From positions 1,751,501-1,815,500 of the forward strand of contig JADKIW010000001.1 in assembly GCA_016721115.1 (NCBI GenBank): 64,000 bases of DNA, written 5' to 3'. Positions 9,627 to 18,892 of this stretch are shown here, piece by piece. The notes under the pieces were generated by a model. The model worked only from the letters and a program-made list of their open reading frames with translations, did no database searches and was not told the DNA's origin. This DNA comes from Candidatus Defluviilinea proxima (lineage in GTDB: Bacteria > Chloroflexota > Anaerolineae > Anaerolineales > Villigracilaceae). Each line of letters opens with the position of its first letter. Within the stretch, counting starts at the first letter, position 1. The position numbers were made by a program, and so were the translations under genes.

Positions 9627-9671
9627 ATTGTAGTGGTGCGGTAGGTACCCGTCCATTACCCAAACGGAGTA
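9627..9671 (-). promoter_or_regulatory. glnA promoter and nitrogen-type operator
   Basis: On the minus strand a candidate promoter reads TGGACG (9655-9650), 17 bases, TACAAT (9632-9627). Directly upstream is a palindrome-like site, on the plus strand TTACCCAAACGGAGTA (9656-9671). A second TACCC half-site lies 11 bases away at 9646-9650. The arrangement (site abutting the -35) matches ppc and gltB. Confidence 0.5.
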
Positions 9672-9822
9672 TATTTTTTGTGGTTGAAATTAATTCAAGT
9701 TGTTGTTTTTAAAGAGCATAAGAGTGTAGTGTTGTAAAGAGAATATAGTAGTTTTGCGTTAAGGAATTTTGGTAAAACAATATCTTGACCTTCTCCACTC
9801 ATCAAGTACTCTCAACAAGTCC

Positions 9823-10416
9823 TTATTGCCATGTACTTGTTTCTTTGAAGATAGCACCAGCCAATAGAATACAACGTTTGGCGATCTCTTCAGGTGGATA
9901 TGGCCTTCCCTGTTCAAGCCACCAAGTGATTGCTTCCACAAACATGGTTGCTACAAGATCTGGAACAAACTCATCTGATGTTGGGTAAATGGGTGGAGCG
10001 GCATCGGGGCTCCATTGGGGGGATAAGCGCCCAAATTCTTTGACCAGGTCCACTAGAGCTGCGCGCATTTTCAGCACAAACCACGGGCTACCTTTCCGTC
10101 CAAGTAAAGCACGATAGAGTCTTTCGTATTCTGCAATGTGCTCGAAGAACTTCACCCAGATCTGCGGTGAATGTGCTGTTTCTATTTCTAAGACAGCATT
10201 GAATAAAGCCTGCATGGCCTCTGCGAAGATTTGCTCCACCAGATCATATTTATCCTGATAGTTGCGATAGAACGCCGCCCGACTAACCATCGCACGTTTG
10301 GTTATCTCGCCCACGGTGAGTGCATCAAAACTTTGCTCCTCAATTAACTCAATTAATGCATCCCGCAACAGTTTCTGCGTTCGCCGAACGCGTAAATTGT
10401 TCTCTGGCTGGGTCAT
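9823..10416 (-). CDS. TetR/AcrR-family transcriptional regulator
   Basis: The 197-residue protein has the TetR DNA-binding helix-turn-helix at about 10-57 (RRTQKLLRDALIELI, then LTVGEITKRAMVSRAAFYRNY) and an alpha-helical ligand domain behind it. It is divergent from the CPBP/ABC-exporter operon, with a 151-base shared intergenic region holding an inverted repeat just upstream of its own start. It therefore probably represses itself and that operon, releasing in response to a small molecule. The effector cannot be told from the sequence. Confidence 0.88.
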   Translation of the reverse strand: MTQPENNLRVRRTQKLLRDALIELIEEQSFDALTVGEITKRAMVSRAAFYRNYQDKYDLVEQIFAEAMQALFNAVLEIETAHSPQIWVKFFEHIAEYERLYRALLGRKGSPWFVLKMRAALVDLVKEFGRLSPQWSPDAAPPIYPTSDEFVPDLVATMFVEAITWWLEQGRPYPPEEIAKRCILLAGAIFKETSTWQ

Positions 10417-10426
10417 TTTGCGCTCC

Positions 10427-10444
10427 TTGTCTCGTTTGAGACAA
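10427..10444. promoter_or_regulatory. Likely TetR operator
   Basis: TTGTCTC-GTTT-GAGACAA is a perfect seven-base inverted repeat 11 bases upstream of the TetR start and inside the divergent promoter region. Its size and position are typical of a TetR operator. Confidence 0.6.
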
Positions 10445-10567
10445 ATATCTTAGATTGAATCTTGTTTCTCCGAGTCTGTCTGAATACACTAAAACTTGGA
10501 CAGAATAACTCATGCGACACAACATGTATCTTATACATCAAATTTTCAATATTAAGGAGTAAACAAA

Positions 10568-11413
10568 ATGAATGATCCTGAGCGCAAGAAAACAATTTGG
10601 TACGTTGTGATATTTTCTCTTCTCATAGTGGCAGTGACCTTTATCGCTCCACTGTTGGGAGGTAGCCTAAGCAAACCTGGACCTGGAGTCATACTCTGGG
10701 GAATGGCTCCCATGCTCGTAGCGCTTCTGATGCGGACAGTAACTCACGATTGGTCTGATGCGGGTTTCAATCCTGCGATTCGAAAAAATGTCAGGTGGTA
10801 TATCTTCATTATTTTAGCCAGCTCTGTCATGGTGGTGTTGCTGTTGCTTGTGGGGACAATGACTTCATACTCATCAGTCTCTGGTTTCTCCATGGCACCA
10901 TATCTAAAAATGGTATTACCGGGTATGGCTGTGTTCTTCATAACTGCAACCTTTGAAGAAGTTGGTTGGCGGGGATACATGGTTCCCAAATTGGCTTCCA
11001 TTGGAATAAACACATACCTTGCATATGCGATTGGTGCGGTTGTATGGGCGACATGGCATCTACCCTATCTTCGCGAACTTGCGTGGGTTTCTTCCGTGCA
11101 GGAAGATGTTCTATCCTCTATTCCCAGACTCTATTTGATGTTTTTTGCCTACTCGATTCTTTATAACGAGATAAGGCTCATTACAGGCAGCGTGTGGTCA
11201 GCCGTACTATTTCACAGCTTTGTCAATGCGATTCAGCATCCGTTGGCTGCCGAATATCTCAAAATCGTACCCGGCCAAGAGTATCTTATCTCATTCAGTG
11301 GACTCTTCATGATTGCTTTCGTTGGCATCCTGGGAATAGCCTTGAACCGGTGGCGAATGAGAAATGCCGGCCTTCCAAAATCATTCACCCTCAAATCGAG
11401 TGTCGCAAAATAA
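10568..11413 (+). CDS. CPBP-family intramembrane glutamic endopeptidase
   Basis: The 281-residue protein has about eight membrane segments. The CPBP (CAAX protease / bacteriocin-processing) signature is complete: motif 1 TFEEVGWRGYM near residue 130, WATWHLPYL near 160, and the third motif around FHSFVNAIQHP near 220. These provide the Glu, His and Asn residues of the active site. A good AAGGAG sits nine bases before the ATG. It is the first gene of a three-gene unit with an ABC ATPase and a large permease, so it may process or protect against a peptide handled by that exporter. Confidence 0.85.
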   Translation: MNDPERKKTIWYVVIFSLLIVAVTFIAPLLGGSLSKPGPGVILWGMAPMLVALLMRTVTHDWSDAGFNPAIRKNVRWYIFIILASSVMVVLLLLVGTMTSYSSVSGFSMAPYLKMVLPGMAVFFITATFEEVGWRGYMVPKLASIGINTYLAYAIGAVVWATWHLPYLRELAWVSSVQEDVLSSIPRLYLMFFAYSILYNEIRLITGSVWSAVLFHSFVNAIQHPLAAEYLKIVPGQEYLISFSGLFMIAFVGILGIALNRWRMRNAGLPKSFTLKSSVAK

Positions 11414-11468
11414 TACAAATCACGGGCATGGTAAAAAATTCGGCCCATGGATAAAGGAGATACAAATC

Positions 11469-12203
11469 ATGAAAACGTTAGAAAAGCCAGAAACAGTCCG
11501 TCCCATTGAGGAAAACAGCGCGGCAGAGTCGCTAATCACTCTCCAGAATGTGATCAAGACCTACACCACGCCTGCCGGTTCCTTCAAGGCGCTTAGAGGC
11601 ATTAATCTACAAATCAAAAAGGGTGAGTTTATGGCTGTTGTCGGTAAGTCGGGTAGCGGTAAATCCACCCTGCTTAACATGCTCACGGGGATTGACCGGC
11701 CTACATCCGGAGATGTGATTGCCGGGCAAACGGCCATCCACCAATTGAATGAAGGGGAAACTGCCCGTTGGCGCGGACTCAATGTTGGAATTGTCTTTCA
11801 GTTCTTTCAGCTTCTACCCACATTGACTATTGTGGAAAATATCATGCTGGCAATGGACTTTTGTAAAACCATCCCGGTGCGTGAACGCAAGCCGCGGGCG
11901 CTGAGTTTGCTCGACCAGATCGGAATTGTCGAGCAGGCGTACAAACTCCCAGCCATGCTTTCTGGCGGACAACAACAACGTGTTGCTCTGGCGCGCGCCC
12001 TGGCAAATGATCCGCCTATCCTTGTGGCGGATGAGCCTACCGGGAATCTGGATACCGAGACCGCCCGTGATGTTTTTCAATTGTTGCAGGCTCAAGCGGC
12101 TGTCGGGAAAACGGTTATCGTCGTCACCCATGATCTGGATTTGGCGGCGCAAGTCAACCGGACGGTTTCCATCGTAGATGGCTGTGTTGTCAAAGAGAGT
12201 TGA
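11469..12203 (+). CDS. MacB/LolD-type ABC transporter ATP-binding protein
   Basis: The 244-residue ATPase shows Walker A GKSGSGKST, the Q-loop FQFFQLLPTLT, signature LSGGQQQRVALARAL, Walker B ILVADEPTGNLD and the H-loop THD. These patterns are those of the LolD/MacB/FtsE subgroup. The start at 11469 is chosen for AAGGAGA 11 bases upstream; the open frame extends further 5' but that part is outside the conserved domain. A short N-terminal extension precedes the ATPase fold. The permease gene begins two bases after its stop, so the two form one complex in the inner membrane. Confidence 0.92.
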   Translation: MKTLEKPETVRPIEENSAAESLITLQNVIKTYTTPAGSFKALRGINLQIKKGEFMAVVGKSGSGKSTLLNMLTGIDRPTSGDVIAGQTAIHQLNEGETARWRGLNVGIVFQFFQLLPTLTIVENIMLAMDFCKTIPVRERKPRALSLLDQIGIVEQAYKLPAMLSGGQQQRVALARALANDPPILVADEPTGNLDTETARDVFQLLQAQAAVGKTVIVVTHDLDLAAQVNRTVSIVDGCVVKES

Positions 12204-12205
12204 CC

Positions 12206-14581
12206 ATGATTATCAATGCTTCCTGGCGCAAAGCCTTTCGTGATGTGTGGGAAAACAAAGCCCGTACCCTGCTGGTGATTTTAGCTCTGGTTGTTGGAAT
12301 TGTCAGTGTAGGCACAGCAGCAGTTGCCTATTCGATCCTCCCACGTGAAATGGACAAGAATTATCTCTACACCGATCCCGCCTCGGCAACCTTGTGGGTT
12401 GAACCTATAGATGATGAGCTGATAAAAACAGTGGCCGCGATGCCTCAAATCGCTGGAACTGAAGCAAGCTCCTATATTGTTGGACGCTTCCAAATTGCCC
12501 CGGGGGAGTGGCGTGAACTCTGGTTATATGTCATTCCCGACTTCAATAAGATACAACTCGATAAGTTCACGCCAGAGCAGGGAGCCTGGCCTCCAGCCAC
12601 TGGCGAAATCCTGTTGGAGCGGACCGCCGTAAAGGTTGCCCAAGCAAAAATGGGTGGTGACGTTATTGTCAAGATTCCCAATCAGAAAGAACGTACCCTA
12701 TCCTTTACCGGCACAGTGCATACGCCTGGGTTGCCGCCAGCCTGGGTGGAAAGCCGCGTTTACGGATATATCACCCCGGAGACTCTGGCTCTTTTTGGCG
12801 GCGCCTCAACATTGGGACAGTTGAAGATTCTTGTCGCCGAAAATCAATTCGACAAAGCTGCCATCACTCAAACGGCTTATGAACTCAAGGGTTGGCTGGA
12901 AGAAAATGGCCGAACCGTTTCGCGGATTGATATTCCTGAACCCGGCAAGCACGTCCATGCTGACCTGATGTCAGCCTTTATCACGATGATCGGAGCCATG
13001 GGTTTACTTGCCCTGATCATGAGCGGTGTTTTAGTGACCGTTATGATTTCCGCCATGTTGGGTCAGCAAATCCGCCAGATCGGTATCATGAAGGCGATTG
13101 GCGGCAACGCCGGGCAAATCGCCGGTATCTATCTGGTCATGGTTTTGGCGCTGGGGCTGGTGGCATTGGCTATTGGTTTGCCTATCAGCCTTGCGCTGGG
13201 GCGCGCCCTGTCCAACTATGAAGCCGTGCAAATGCTGAACTTTGAAATCTTTGATAATCGTGTTGACCTGTGGGTTTATGCACTGATCGTCATTGTGGGA
13301 TTGCTCGTTCCGTTGCTAGCTGCTGCAAACCCGATTATCAAGGGGAGCCGGACAACGGTTCTAGCCGCGCTGAGCGATTATGGAGTCGGAAAAGGAAAAT
13401 TCGGCTCCAGCCGGATGGATGTCTGGCTCAGCGCCTTGAAAGGGGATACCCGAATGTTTTTACTTTCGCTGCGGAATACATTTCGCCGCCGCAGTCGTCT
13501 GGTGTTGACGTTGTTGACTTTGAGCGTTGCGGGTGCCAATTTCATGACCGCCATGAATGTTGGCGCTTCCATTGATGAGTCGATCAAACGTAAATTCGAC
13601 GCCATGCCTTATGATATCGAAATCGCTTTCAGCCGGTCATATCAGTCGGGCGAAATCGAACAAATCATCAATCAGGTAAATGGTGTGGAACGTGTGGAAA
13701 CCTGGGGTGGCGTCCAATCATTCGTTGTGTTGCCGGATGGCACGCTGGGAAAGCCATTGCGCCTAACGGCTCCCCACCTTGATACAAAGCTTTCGCCGAA
13801 GCCGCCCATCCTCAAGGGACGTTGGTTACAGTCAGACGATCAAAACGCGATCGTGGCAAGTGATGCTCTGCTGGAGTTGTACGGTATCGATGCGGTAATC
13901 GGCGAAAAAATCCTGCTGGACATCAAGGGTCAAAAGACAACCTGGCAGTTGGTTGGCGTCTCGCGGGAATTCATGGCTTCAACTGCGTATGTTCCTTTCG
14001 ATTATTTCACGCAAGTAACGAAGTATGAAACGAGCACCATAGTGAAGACGACCAATCCGGACTTAACCAGTTGGGTAACCAGAAATCTGGAAATTCAACT
14101 CGACAGCGCAGGATTCGATGTGTTCACGATGTGGAAAACAGAGGATGTTCGCAAGGTTATGGAAGATCACATGGTGCTGATTACCGGTATCCTGTTGATT
14201 ATGGCGGCTCTGTTTGCCACCATCGGCGGGTTGGGCCTGGCTTCAACGATGAGCCTGAATGTGCTGGATCGAACTCGGGAATTGGGGATTATGCGAGCTA
14301 TTGGCGCCACCACCCAAAATGTTCTGCAAATTATCCTTTTGGAAGGTGCGCTCATCGGAGCGCTGAGTTGGGTATTGGCAGTCATCCTTTCCATTCCATA
14401 TAGCGGGATGATGGGTCAGGTATTCGCTCTTTTACTGAAAAATCCCATCAATCTCACCACTTCCATAACTGGATGGAGCATCTGGTTTGTGACTATTATT
14501 TTTATTGGCACTATTGTCAGTGCCTTGCCTGCCTGGAACGCTGCAAAGCAGCCCGTAAATGAAGTGTTAGCTTACGAATAA
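12206..14581 (+). CDS. FtsX/MacB-type ABC transporter permease
   Basis: The 791-residue protein has the layout of a duplicated FtsX-type permease: an N-terminal membrane helix (about 15-40), an extracytoplasmic MacB-like domain (about 45-255), three helices (about 260-390), a second short helix and extracytoplasmic domain (about 420-650), and three C-terminal helices (about 655-785). RQIGIMKAIGG and RELGIMRAIGAT mark the paired coupling loops of the two halves. The ATP-binding partner ends two bases upstream. Such mechanotransmission permeases export antimicrobials or lipoproteins, or act in peptide resistance. The TetR neighbour favours a drug or peptide role. Confidence 0.9.
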   Translation: MIINASWRKAFRDVWENKARTLLVILALVVGIVSVGTAAVAYSILPREMDKNYLYTDPASATLWVEPIDDELIKTVAAMPQIAGTEASSYIVGRFQIAPGEWRELWLYVIPDFNKIQLDKFTPEQGAWPPATGEILLERTAVKVAQAKMGGDVIVKIPNQKERTLSFTGTVHTPGLPPAWVESRVYGYITPETLALFGGASTLGQLKILVAENQFDKAAITQTAYELKGWLEENGRTVSRIDIPEPGKHVHADLMSAFITMIGAMGLLALIMSGVLVTVMISAMLGQQIRQIGIMKAIGGNAGQIAGIYLVMVLALGLVALAIGLPISLALGRALSNYEAVQMLNFEIFDNRVDLWVYALIVIVGLLVPLLAAANPIIKGSRTTVLAALSDYGVGKGKFGSSRMDVWLSALKGDTRMFLLSLRNTFRRRSRLVLTLLTLSVAGANFMTAMNVGASIDESIKRKFDAMPYDIEIAFSRSYQSGEIEQIINQVNGVERVETWGGVQSFVVLPDGTLGKPLRLTAPHLDTKLSPKPPILKGRWLQSDDQNAIVASDALLELYGIDAVIGEKILLDIKGQKTTWQLVGVSREFMASTAYVPFDYFTQVTKYETSTIVKTTNPDLTSWVTRNLEIQLDSAGFDVFTMWKTEDVRKVMEDHMVLITGILLIMAALFATIGGLGLASTMSLNVLDRTRELGIMRAIGATTQNVLQIILLEGALIGALSWVLAVILSIPYSGMMGQVFALLLKNPINLTTSITGWSIWFVTIIFIGTIVSALPAWNAAKQPVNEVLAYE

Positions 14582-14598
14582 ACGTAATTTGTGCCGAG

Positions 14599-14628
14599 GC
14601 GACAGTCGTCGTTTTAGACGGCTGTCGC
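14599..14628. repeat. Hairpin downstream of the ABC exporter operon
   Basis: GCGACAGTCGTC and GACGGCTGTCGC pair with one G-T wobble around a six-base loop. No T-tract follows, so it may be a weak terminator or one of the genome's interspersed palindromes. Confidence 0.5.
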
Positions 14629-14680
14629 TCAAACACATCGAATTAGCAGATGGGTGAGATTTTGCGTAATCCCTAAATGA

Positions 14681-14703
14681 TTGCATACATGCAACGGTAT
14701 AAT
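14681..14703 (+). promoter_or_regulatory. Candidate glnE promoter region with inverted repeat
   Basis: TTGCAT-AC-ATGCAA is a perfect inverted repeat (14681-14694), followed by a TATAAT-like box (14698-14703) eight bases before the glnE ATG. As with ppc, the short distance suggests a leaderless message. No convincing -35 is spaced correctly, so an activator may be needed. Confidence 0.35.
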
Positions 14704-14711
14704 TCACATCC

Positions 14712-17700
14712 ATGAGCGACCATTTGCACAACATTGCGAAACGATTTGGGAATTCATTTGGTGTCGTTGAACCGCATCTGAAAACCGCGCTCGCCTCCGC
14801 CGCTGACCCTGAGCGTTCGCTGGTCTATCTCGAACGTCTCCTCGAGAGCGCGGACGAATCTTTGTTGCACGCGCTTGTGCAAAACCCACGCACGATTGAA
14901 AGCCTCGTTACTATTTTCTCTGGCAGTCAATTTCTGACAGAGATCATTCTGCGCAATCCCAAACATGTTCATCTTCTCTATCATCGCACAGCACTGACCA
15001 AACGCAAAAGCCCCGGCATGATCCATGTGGAAGCATCAAAGATCATCAGTGATACGCCAGATGAACATGCGCTGGATGCCATCCGCCGTTATCAACGCGG
15101 AGAACTTTTGCGGATCGGTGCCAGTGACTTACTCGACCTTTACGATTTTCGCACCGTTACACAACAACTCTCCAACCTTGCTGATGGACTCGTCCGTGCC
15201 TGTCTTGACCTGGCCAGCAAACAAAGTGGCATCAGCGCCAATGATTTTGTGGTCATCGCCATGGGCAAACATGGTGCTGAAGAACTCAACTACAGTTCCG
15301 ATATTGATTTACTCTTTGTCTCTGCAAATGATCCCATTGAAAAGCTTAAACTTGGCGAGCGTCTGATCGAGAACATTGGCGGTGTCACATCGGAAGGCTT
15401 CCTCTACCGCGTAGACATGCGTCTCCGTCCGTGGGGGAGAGATGGCTTCCTCGTTACCACGCTCGACGGTTACCTTCAATATATTCAGCAGAACGCACGA
15501 CTGTGGGAAAAACAGGCGCTTCTCAAAGCCCGTCCGATAGCAGGAGACATCACGCTCGGTGAAAGACTCCTCGCCCAAACTGAGCCGCACATCTTCAGTC
15601 ACGAACCCGAAGAAGTACGCGCCAGCGTCTTCTCGATGAAACAACGTACCGAACAAGTCCTCCAGCAAAAGGGACGTGATTGGGGCGAAGTCAAACTCGG
15701 CGAAGGTTCGATCCGCGATGTGGAATTCGTTGTCCAATATTTGCAACTCGCATATGGCAATCATTATCATGATCTGCATGGACGTGCCACATTACAGATA
15801 TTGCCTCGTCTCGCTCGCCATCATCTTCTCACCGAAGAAGAAACGCGCATCCTTGCCGATGGCTATACTTTCCTCCGCACCATCGAACATTACATTCAGG
15901 TCATGCACTATCAACAGACCTACACCATGCCGTCTGAGCCTGAAGCCCTCTCATTACTTGCAGGTCGCCTCGGTTTTGCAAATACACAAGCGCTCACGCA
16001 TCGTTATGAGGAACATCGCAAAGCCATCCGTGCCATCTACCTTCATCGCGTTGGCAACGAACCTGTCAAAGAGACCCAGCCGCAGGTTGTACAACACATC
16101 GCACGCCTCGGCGCTGATTATGTTGATTCTTTTTCCAACGAAGAGATCCAACATCACGCTGACCTTGCGCGCGGCGTCAATGAGCAAACTCCTGCCATCG
16201 TTGAAGCCAAGCCACTTGGCAAAGACGCTTGGCGTGTGACTGTTGTTGGCTACGATTATCTTGGTGAGCTTTCCATTATCTGTGGTCTCTTCTTCGTCTT
16301 TGGATTTAATATCGTGGACGGGAACGCCTTCACCTACGAACCTTTGCCCGAAGCCCCAACTTCATCCCGTCCGAGATTCAATCGCTTCGATGAATCTCCC
16401 CGACGCCTGCCTCCGCGCCGACCGGCCTCATCCTCCCCTGAAACAGATACCCGTCGCAAGATCGTGGATGTGTTCACTGTAGAATCGAATCCTTTCATTC
16501 ATCACGATGCCTCGATCTGGGATACTTACACCAGCAACCTCCATCATCTTTTACGCATGATGCGCACAGGTCAAAGGCGTGAAGCGCGTGGCGAATTAGC
16601 CGTCCGTGTGGGGCAGGCATATCAGAATGTATCCAGAAAAACTTCCTTTCTGCCTCCCATCAATATCGAAATCGATAATGATGCCGACGAACGCTACACC
16701 ATCCTTCGCATTGACGCGCCGGATACATTTGGGTTCCTCTACGAATTCACCAACGCTCTTGCATTGACCCATACCTATGTCACGCGCATGATCGTGCAAT
16801 CCATTGGTTCCCGCGCGCAGGATATTCTGCATGTGACAAATGACAACGGTGCCAAGATCACATCCCCTGAAAAGCAAAGGGAGTTGCGCTCAGCTATTGT
16901 GTTGATCAAGCACTTTACGCATTTACTCCCGCATTCCCCAAATCCATCCACTGCCTTACTGCACTTCCGTGAATTCCTTGCTGAACTCTTCAAGCGTCCC
17001 AACTGGACGGATGAGATCATCTCCATCGAAAGCCCGGATGTCTTGAATGCGCTTGCTCGTTTGCTTGGCGTGAGTAACTTTCTTTGGGAGGATTTCTTGC
17101 GCATGCAATATGCCAATCTCTTCCCCGTAGTCACAGATATGGACGCACTCTCCTCGTCCAAGCTCCGGCCACAACTTGAAAGCGAACTGACAGAGGCGCT
17201 TGAAAGCAATAAAGTGGGCGATATCGAATACCCCGATTGGCGTGCCACGCTCAACGCCTTCAAAGACCGTGAACTCTTCCGCATTGACATGCGCCACATC
17301 CTCGGGTTGACCAAGGAATTCGAAGATTTCTCGGCTGAACTTACCGACCTTGCCGAAACAACTTTGTGTGCCACCCTCGCCCGTTGTGACTTGGAACTGC
17401 GAGCTGTACACGGCGATCCGATCTTGGAAGACGGTCAACCATGCGGTATCTCACTTCTTGCCCTCGGCAAATGCGGCGGGCGTGAGTTGGGCTTCGCCTC
17501 TGATATTGAATTGATGTTCGTGTACGCAGGCAACGGTAAAACGAACGGGACCGAAATCATAGACACGGCAACTTATTTTGAGAAACTTGTTCGCTCTGTC
17601 CTCAATGCCATGCAGACTCGTCAAGAAGGTATCTTCCAAATCGACTTGCAACTACGCCCCTATGGTAAAGCGGGAAGTATGGCTGTCCCCTTTGATTCGT

Positions 17701-18293
17701 TCCGCAAATATTATGCACCCGATGGCGCGGCTTGGGCATACGAGAGGCAGGCTTTGGTCAAGATGCGACCGATCATGGGCGATGCAGAACTCAATGCTGA
17801 GTTATGCAGATTGCGAGATATTTATGCCTATGAAAGTGGTCCGTTCGATGTGACCGCCATGCGTGCCATGCGCGAGAAACAGGTCCGTCACCTCGTCACA
17901 GGCGGAACGTTCAATGCCAAGTTCAGCCCCGGTGGGTTGGTGGATATCGAATATCTCATTCAGGGATTACAGATCGATCATGGCTCTCAAAACACCGCCT
18001 TGCGCTTGACCAATATTCGTGATGCCATGTCCGCGTTGCACACGGCCGGGATCCTTTCCGACGATGATTACAGTGTTTTGAGAAAAGCTCATACCTTCCT
18101 ACGCTGGTTGATCGACTCTTTACGTGTTGTGCGTGGTAACGCCAAAGATGTGACTGTCCCGCTTTTTGGAAGTGAAGAGTTTGTTTTCCTTGCCCGCCGC
18201 CTACGTTACGAAATGGATGTGGAACATCTGCGCGATGACCTGACTCGTTATATCGCTGATGTGCAAGAGATCAATAGCCGCTTGCTGGCATAG
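14712..18293 (+). CDS. glnE: Glutamine-synthetase adenylyltransferase with internal ACT domains
   Basis: The 1193-residue protein is about 250 residues longer than E. coli GlnE (946). The N-terminal half is the deadenylylating module, with GKHGAEELNYSSDIDLLF (D197, D199) and GSIRDVEFVVQYLQL. The C-terminal half is the adenylylating module, with GKCGGRELGFASDIELMF (D931, E933) and GGLVDIEYLIQGLQI. Between them lie two ACT-like domains. The first is at about 505-595, interrupted by a Pro/Arg/Ser-rich linker; the second is at about 660-740, with RIDAPDTFGFLYEFTNAL and DILHVTNDNG, closely resembling the glutamine-sensing ACT pair of GlnD. The protein should switch GlnA activity at its conserved Tyr. 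Direct glutamine sensing is my inference. No glnB or glnD lies nearby. Confidence 0.93.
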   Translation: MSDHLHNIAKRFGNSFGVVEPHLKTALASAADPERSLVYLERLLESADESLLHALVQNPRTIESLVTIFSGSQFLTEIILRNPKHVHLLYHRTALTKRKSPGMIHVEASKIISDTPDEHALDAIRRYQRGELLRIGASDLLDLYDFRTVTQQLSNLADGLVRACLDLASKQSGISANDFVVIAMGKHGAEELNYSSDIDLLFVSANDPIEKLKLGERLIENIGGVTSEGFLYRVDMRLRPWGRDGFLVTTLDGYLQYIQQNARLWEKQALLKARPIAGDITLGERLLAQTEPHIFSHEPEEVRASVFSMKQRTEQVLQQKGRDWGEVKLGEGSIRDVEFVVQYLQLAYGNHYHDLHGRATLQILPRLARHHLLTEEETRILADGYTFLRTIEHYIQVMHYQQTYTMPSEPEALSLLAGRLGFANTQALTHRYEEHRKAIRAIYLHRVGNEPVKETQPQVVQHIARLGADYVDSFSNEEIQHHADLARGVNEQTPAIVEAKPLGKDAWRVTVVGYDYLGELSIICGLFFVFGFNIVDGNAFTYEPLPEAPTSSRPRFNRFDESPRRLPPRRPASSSPETDTRRKIVDVFTVESNPFIHHDASIWDTYTSNLHHLLRMMRTGQRREARGELAVRVGQAYQNVSRKTSFLPPINIEIDNDADERYTILRIDAPDTFGFLYEFTNALALTHTYVTRMIVQSIGSRAQDILHVTNDNGAKITSPEKQRELRSAIVLIKHFTHLLPHSPNPSTALLHFREFLAELFKRPNWTDEIISIESPDVLNALARLLGVSNFLWEDFLRMQYANLFPVVTDMDALSSSKLRPQLESELTEALESNKVGDIEYPDWRATLNAFKDRELFRIDMRHILGLTKEFEDFSAELTDLAETTLCATLARCDLELRAVHGDPILEDGQPCGISLLALGKCGGRELGFASDIELMFVYAGNGKTNGTEIIDTATYFEKLVRSVLNAMQTRQEGIFQIDLQLRPYGKAGSMAVPFDSFRKYYAPDGAAWAYERQALVKMRPIMGDAELNAELCRLRDIYAYESGPFDVTAMRAMREKQVRHLVTGGTFNAKFSPGGLVDIEYLIQGLQIDHGSQNTALRLTNIRDAMSALHTAGILSDDDYSVLRKAHTFLRWLIDSLRVVRGNAKDVTVPLFGSEEFVFLARRLRYEMDVEHLRDDLTRYIADVQEINSRLLA

Positions 18294-18316
18294 ATTCTGT
18301 TTGAAAAGTTAACTTT

Positions 18317-18802
18317 TCAAACATCTCCACTCTTCTGCCAAAAGCCCACATCGATCCATTTTTCAAACTTTCTACCCACTTCTGAAAAATGCGCAACTTT
18401 TTTGAAGCCGCATTTTTCATGGAGCCTAACACTTGCATCATTGGGTAAAGCTATACCCCCAATGATGGCATGGTATTTGTGGGAAACTCTAGAAAGTAAC
18501 TCCGAATACAGCTTGTATCCACTCCCTTTTCCACCAAGTCCGTTCTTTAGGTAGATTGTAGATTCAATGGAATTTTCGTAGGCTTTTCTTTCCCGAAATC
18601 TTGAAACATAAGCATAACCGATCACTTCTTGGTTTTCTTCATATACAAGATAAGGTCCGACTTGCCTGTAATTTTCCATTCTGCTGACAATATCCTCGGG
18701 CGTGATCGTTTCGGTCTCAAAGGTTATTGAAGTATGGAGAATATAGTAATTGTAGATCTCAGAGATCGTTTGGGCATCGGAATTAAGGGCTTCTCTTATC
18801 AT
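18317..18802 (-). CDS. GNAT acetyltransferase of the phosphinothricin/methionine-sulfone type
   Basis: The 161-residue protein has a GNAT fold: N-terminal IREALNSDAQTISEIYNYYI, the family segment TSITFETETIT, VIGYAYVSRFRERKAY, the acetyl-CoA loop LGGKGSGYKLYSELL, and the C-terminal NDASVRLHEKCGFKKVAHF. This order is typical of the PAT/MddA group, which acetylates methionine sulfone, methionine sulfoximine and phosphinothricin, all glutamine-synthetase inhibitors. It lies between glnE and the second glnA, which fits but does not prove protection of glutamine synthetase. It is AT-richer than its neighbours and may have been acquired. Confidence 0.75.
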   Translation of the reverse strand: MIREALNSDAQTISEIYNYYILHTSITFETETITPEDIVSRMENYRQVGPYLVYEENQEVIGYAYVSRFRERKAYENSIESTIYLKNGLGGKGSGYKLYSELLSRVSHKYHAIIGGIALPNDASVRLHEKCGFKKVAHFSEVGRKFEKWIDVGFWQKSGDV

Positions 18803-18827
18803 TTATTCTTCCTTTGAGACAATATAT

Positions 18828-18857
18828 ATGGCGGTTGGAGAAAATCCCAACCGCCAT
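18828..18857 (-). terminator. Hairpin between the second glutamine synthetase and the GNAT gene
   Basis: ATGGCGGTTGG and CCAACCGCCAT form a perfect 11-base-pair stem around an eight-base loop, 36 bases after the glutamine synthetase stop on the minus strand. The following minus strand is AT-rich without a long T-run. Confidence 0.55.
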
Positions 18858-18892
18858 GTTCTTTGATACCTATTCGTGACGTGAATGATTTT

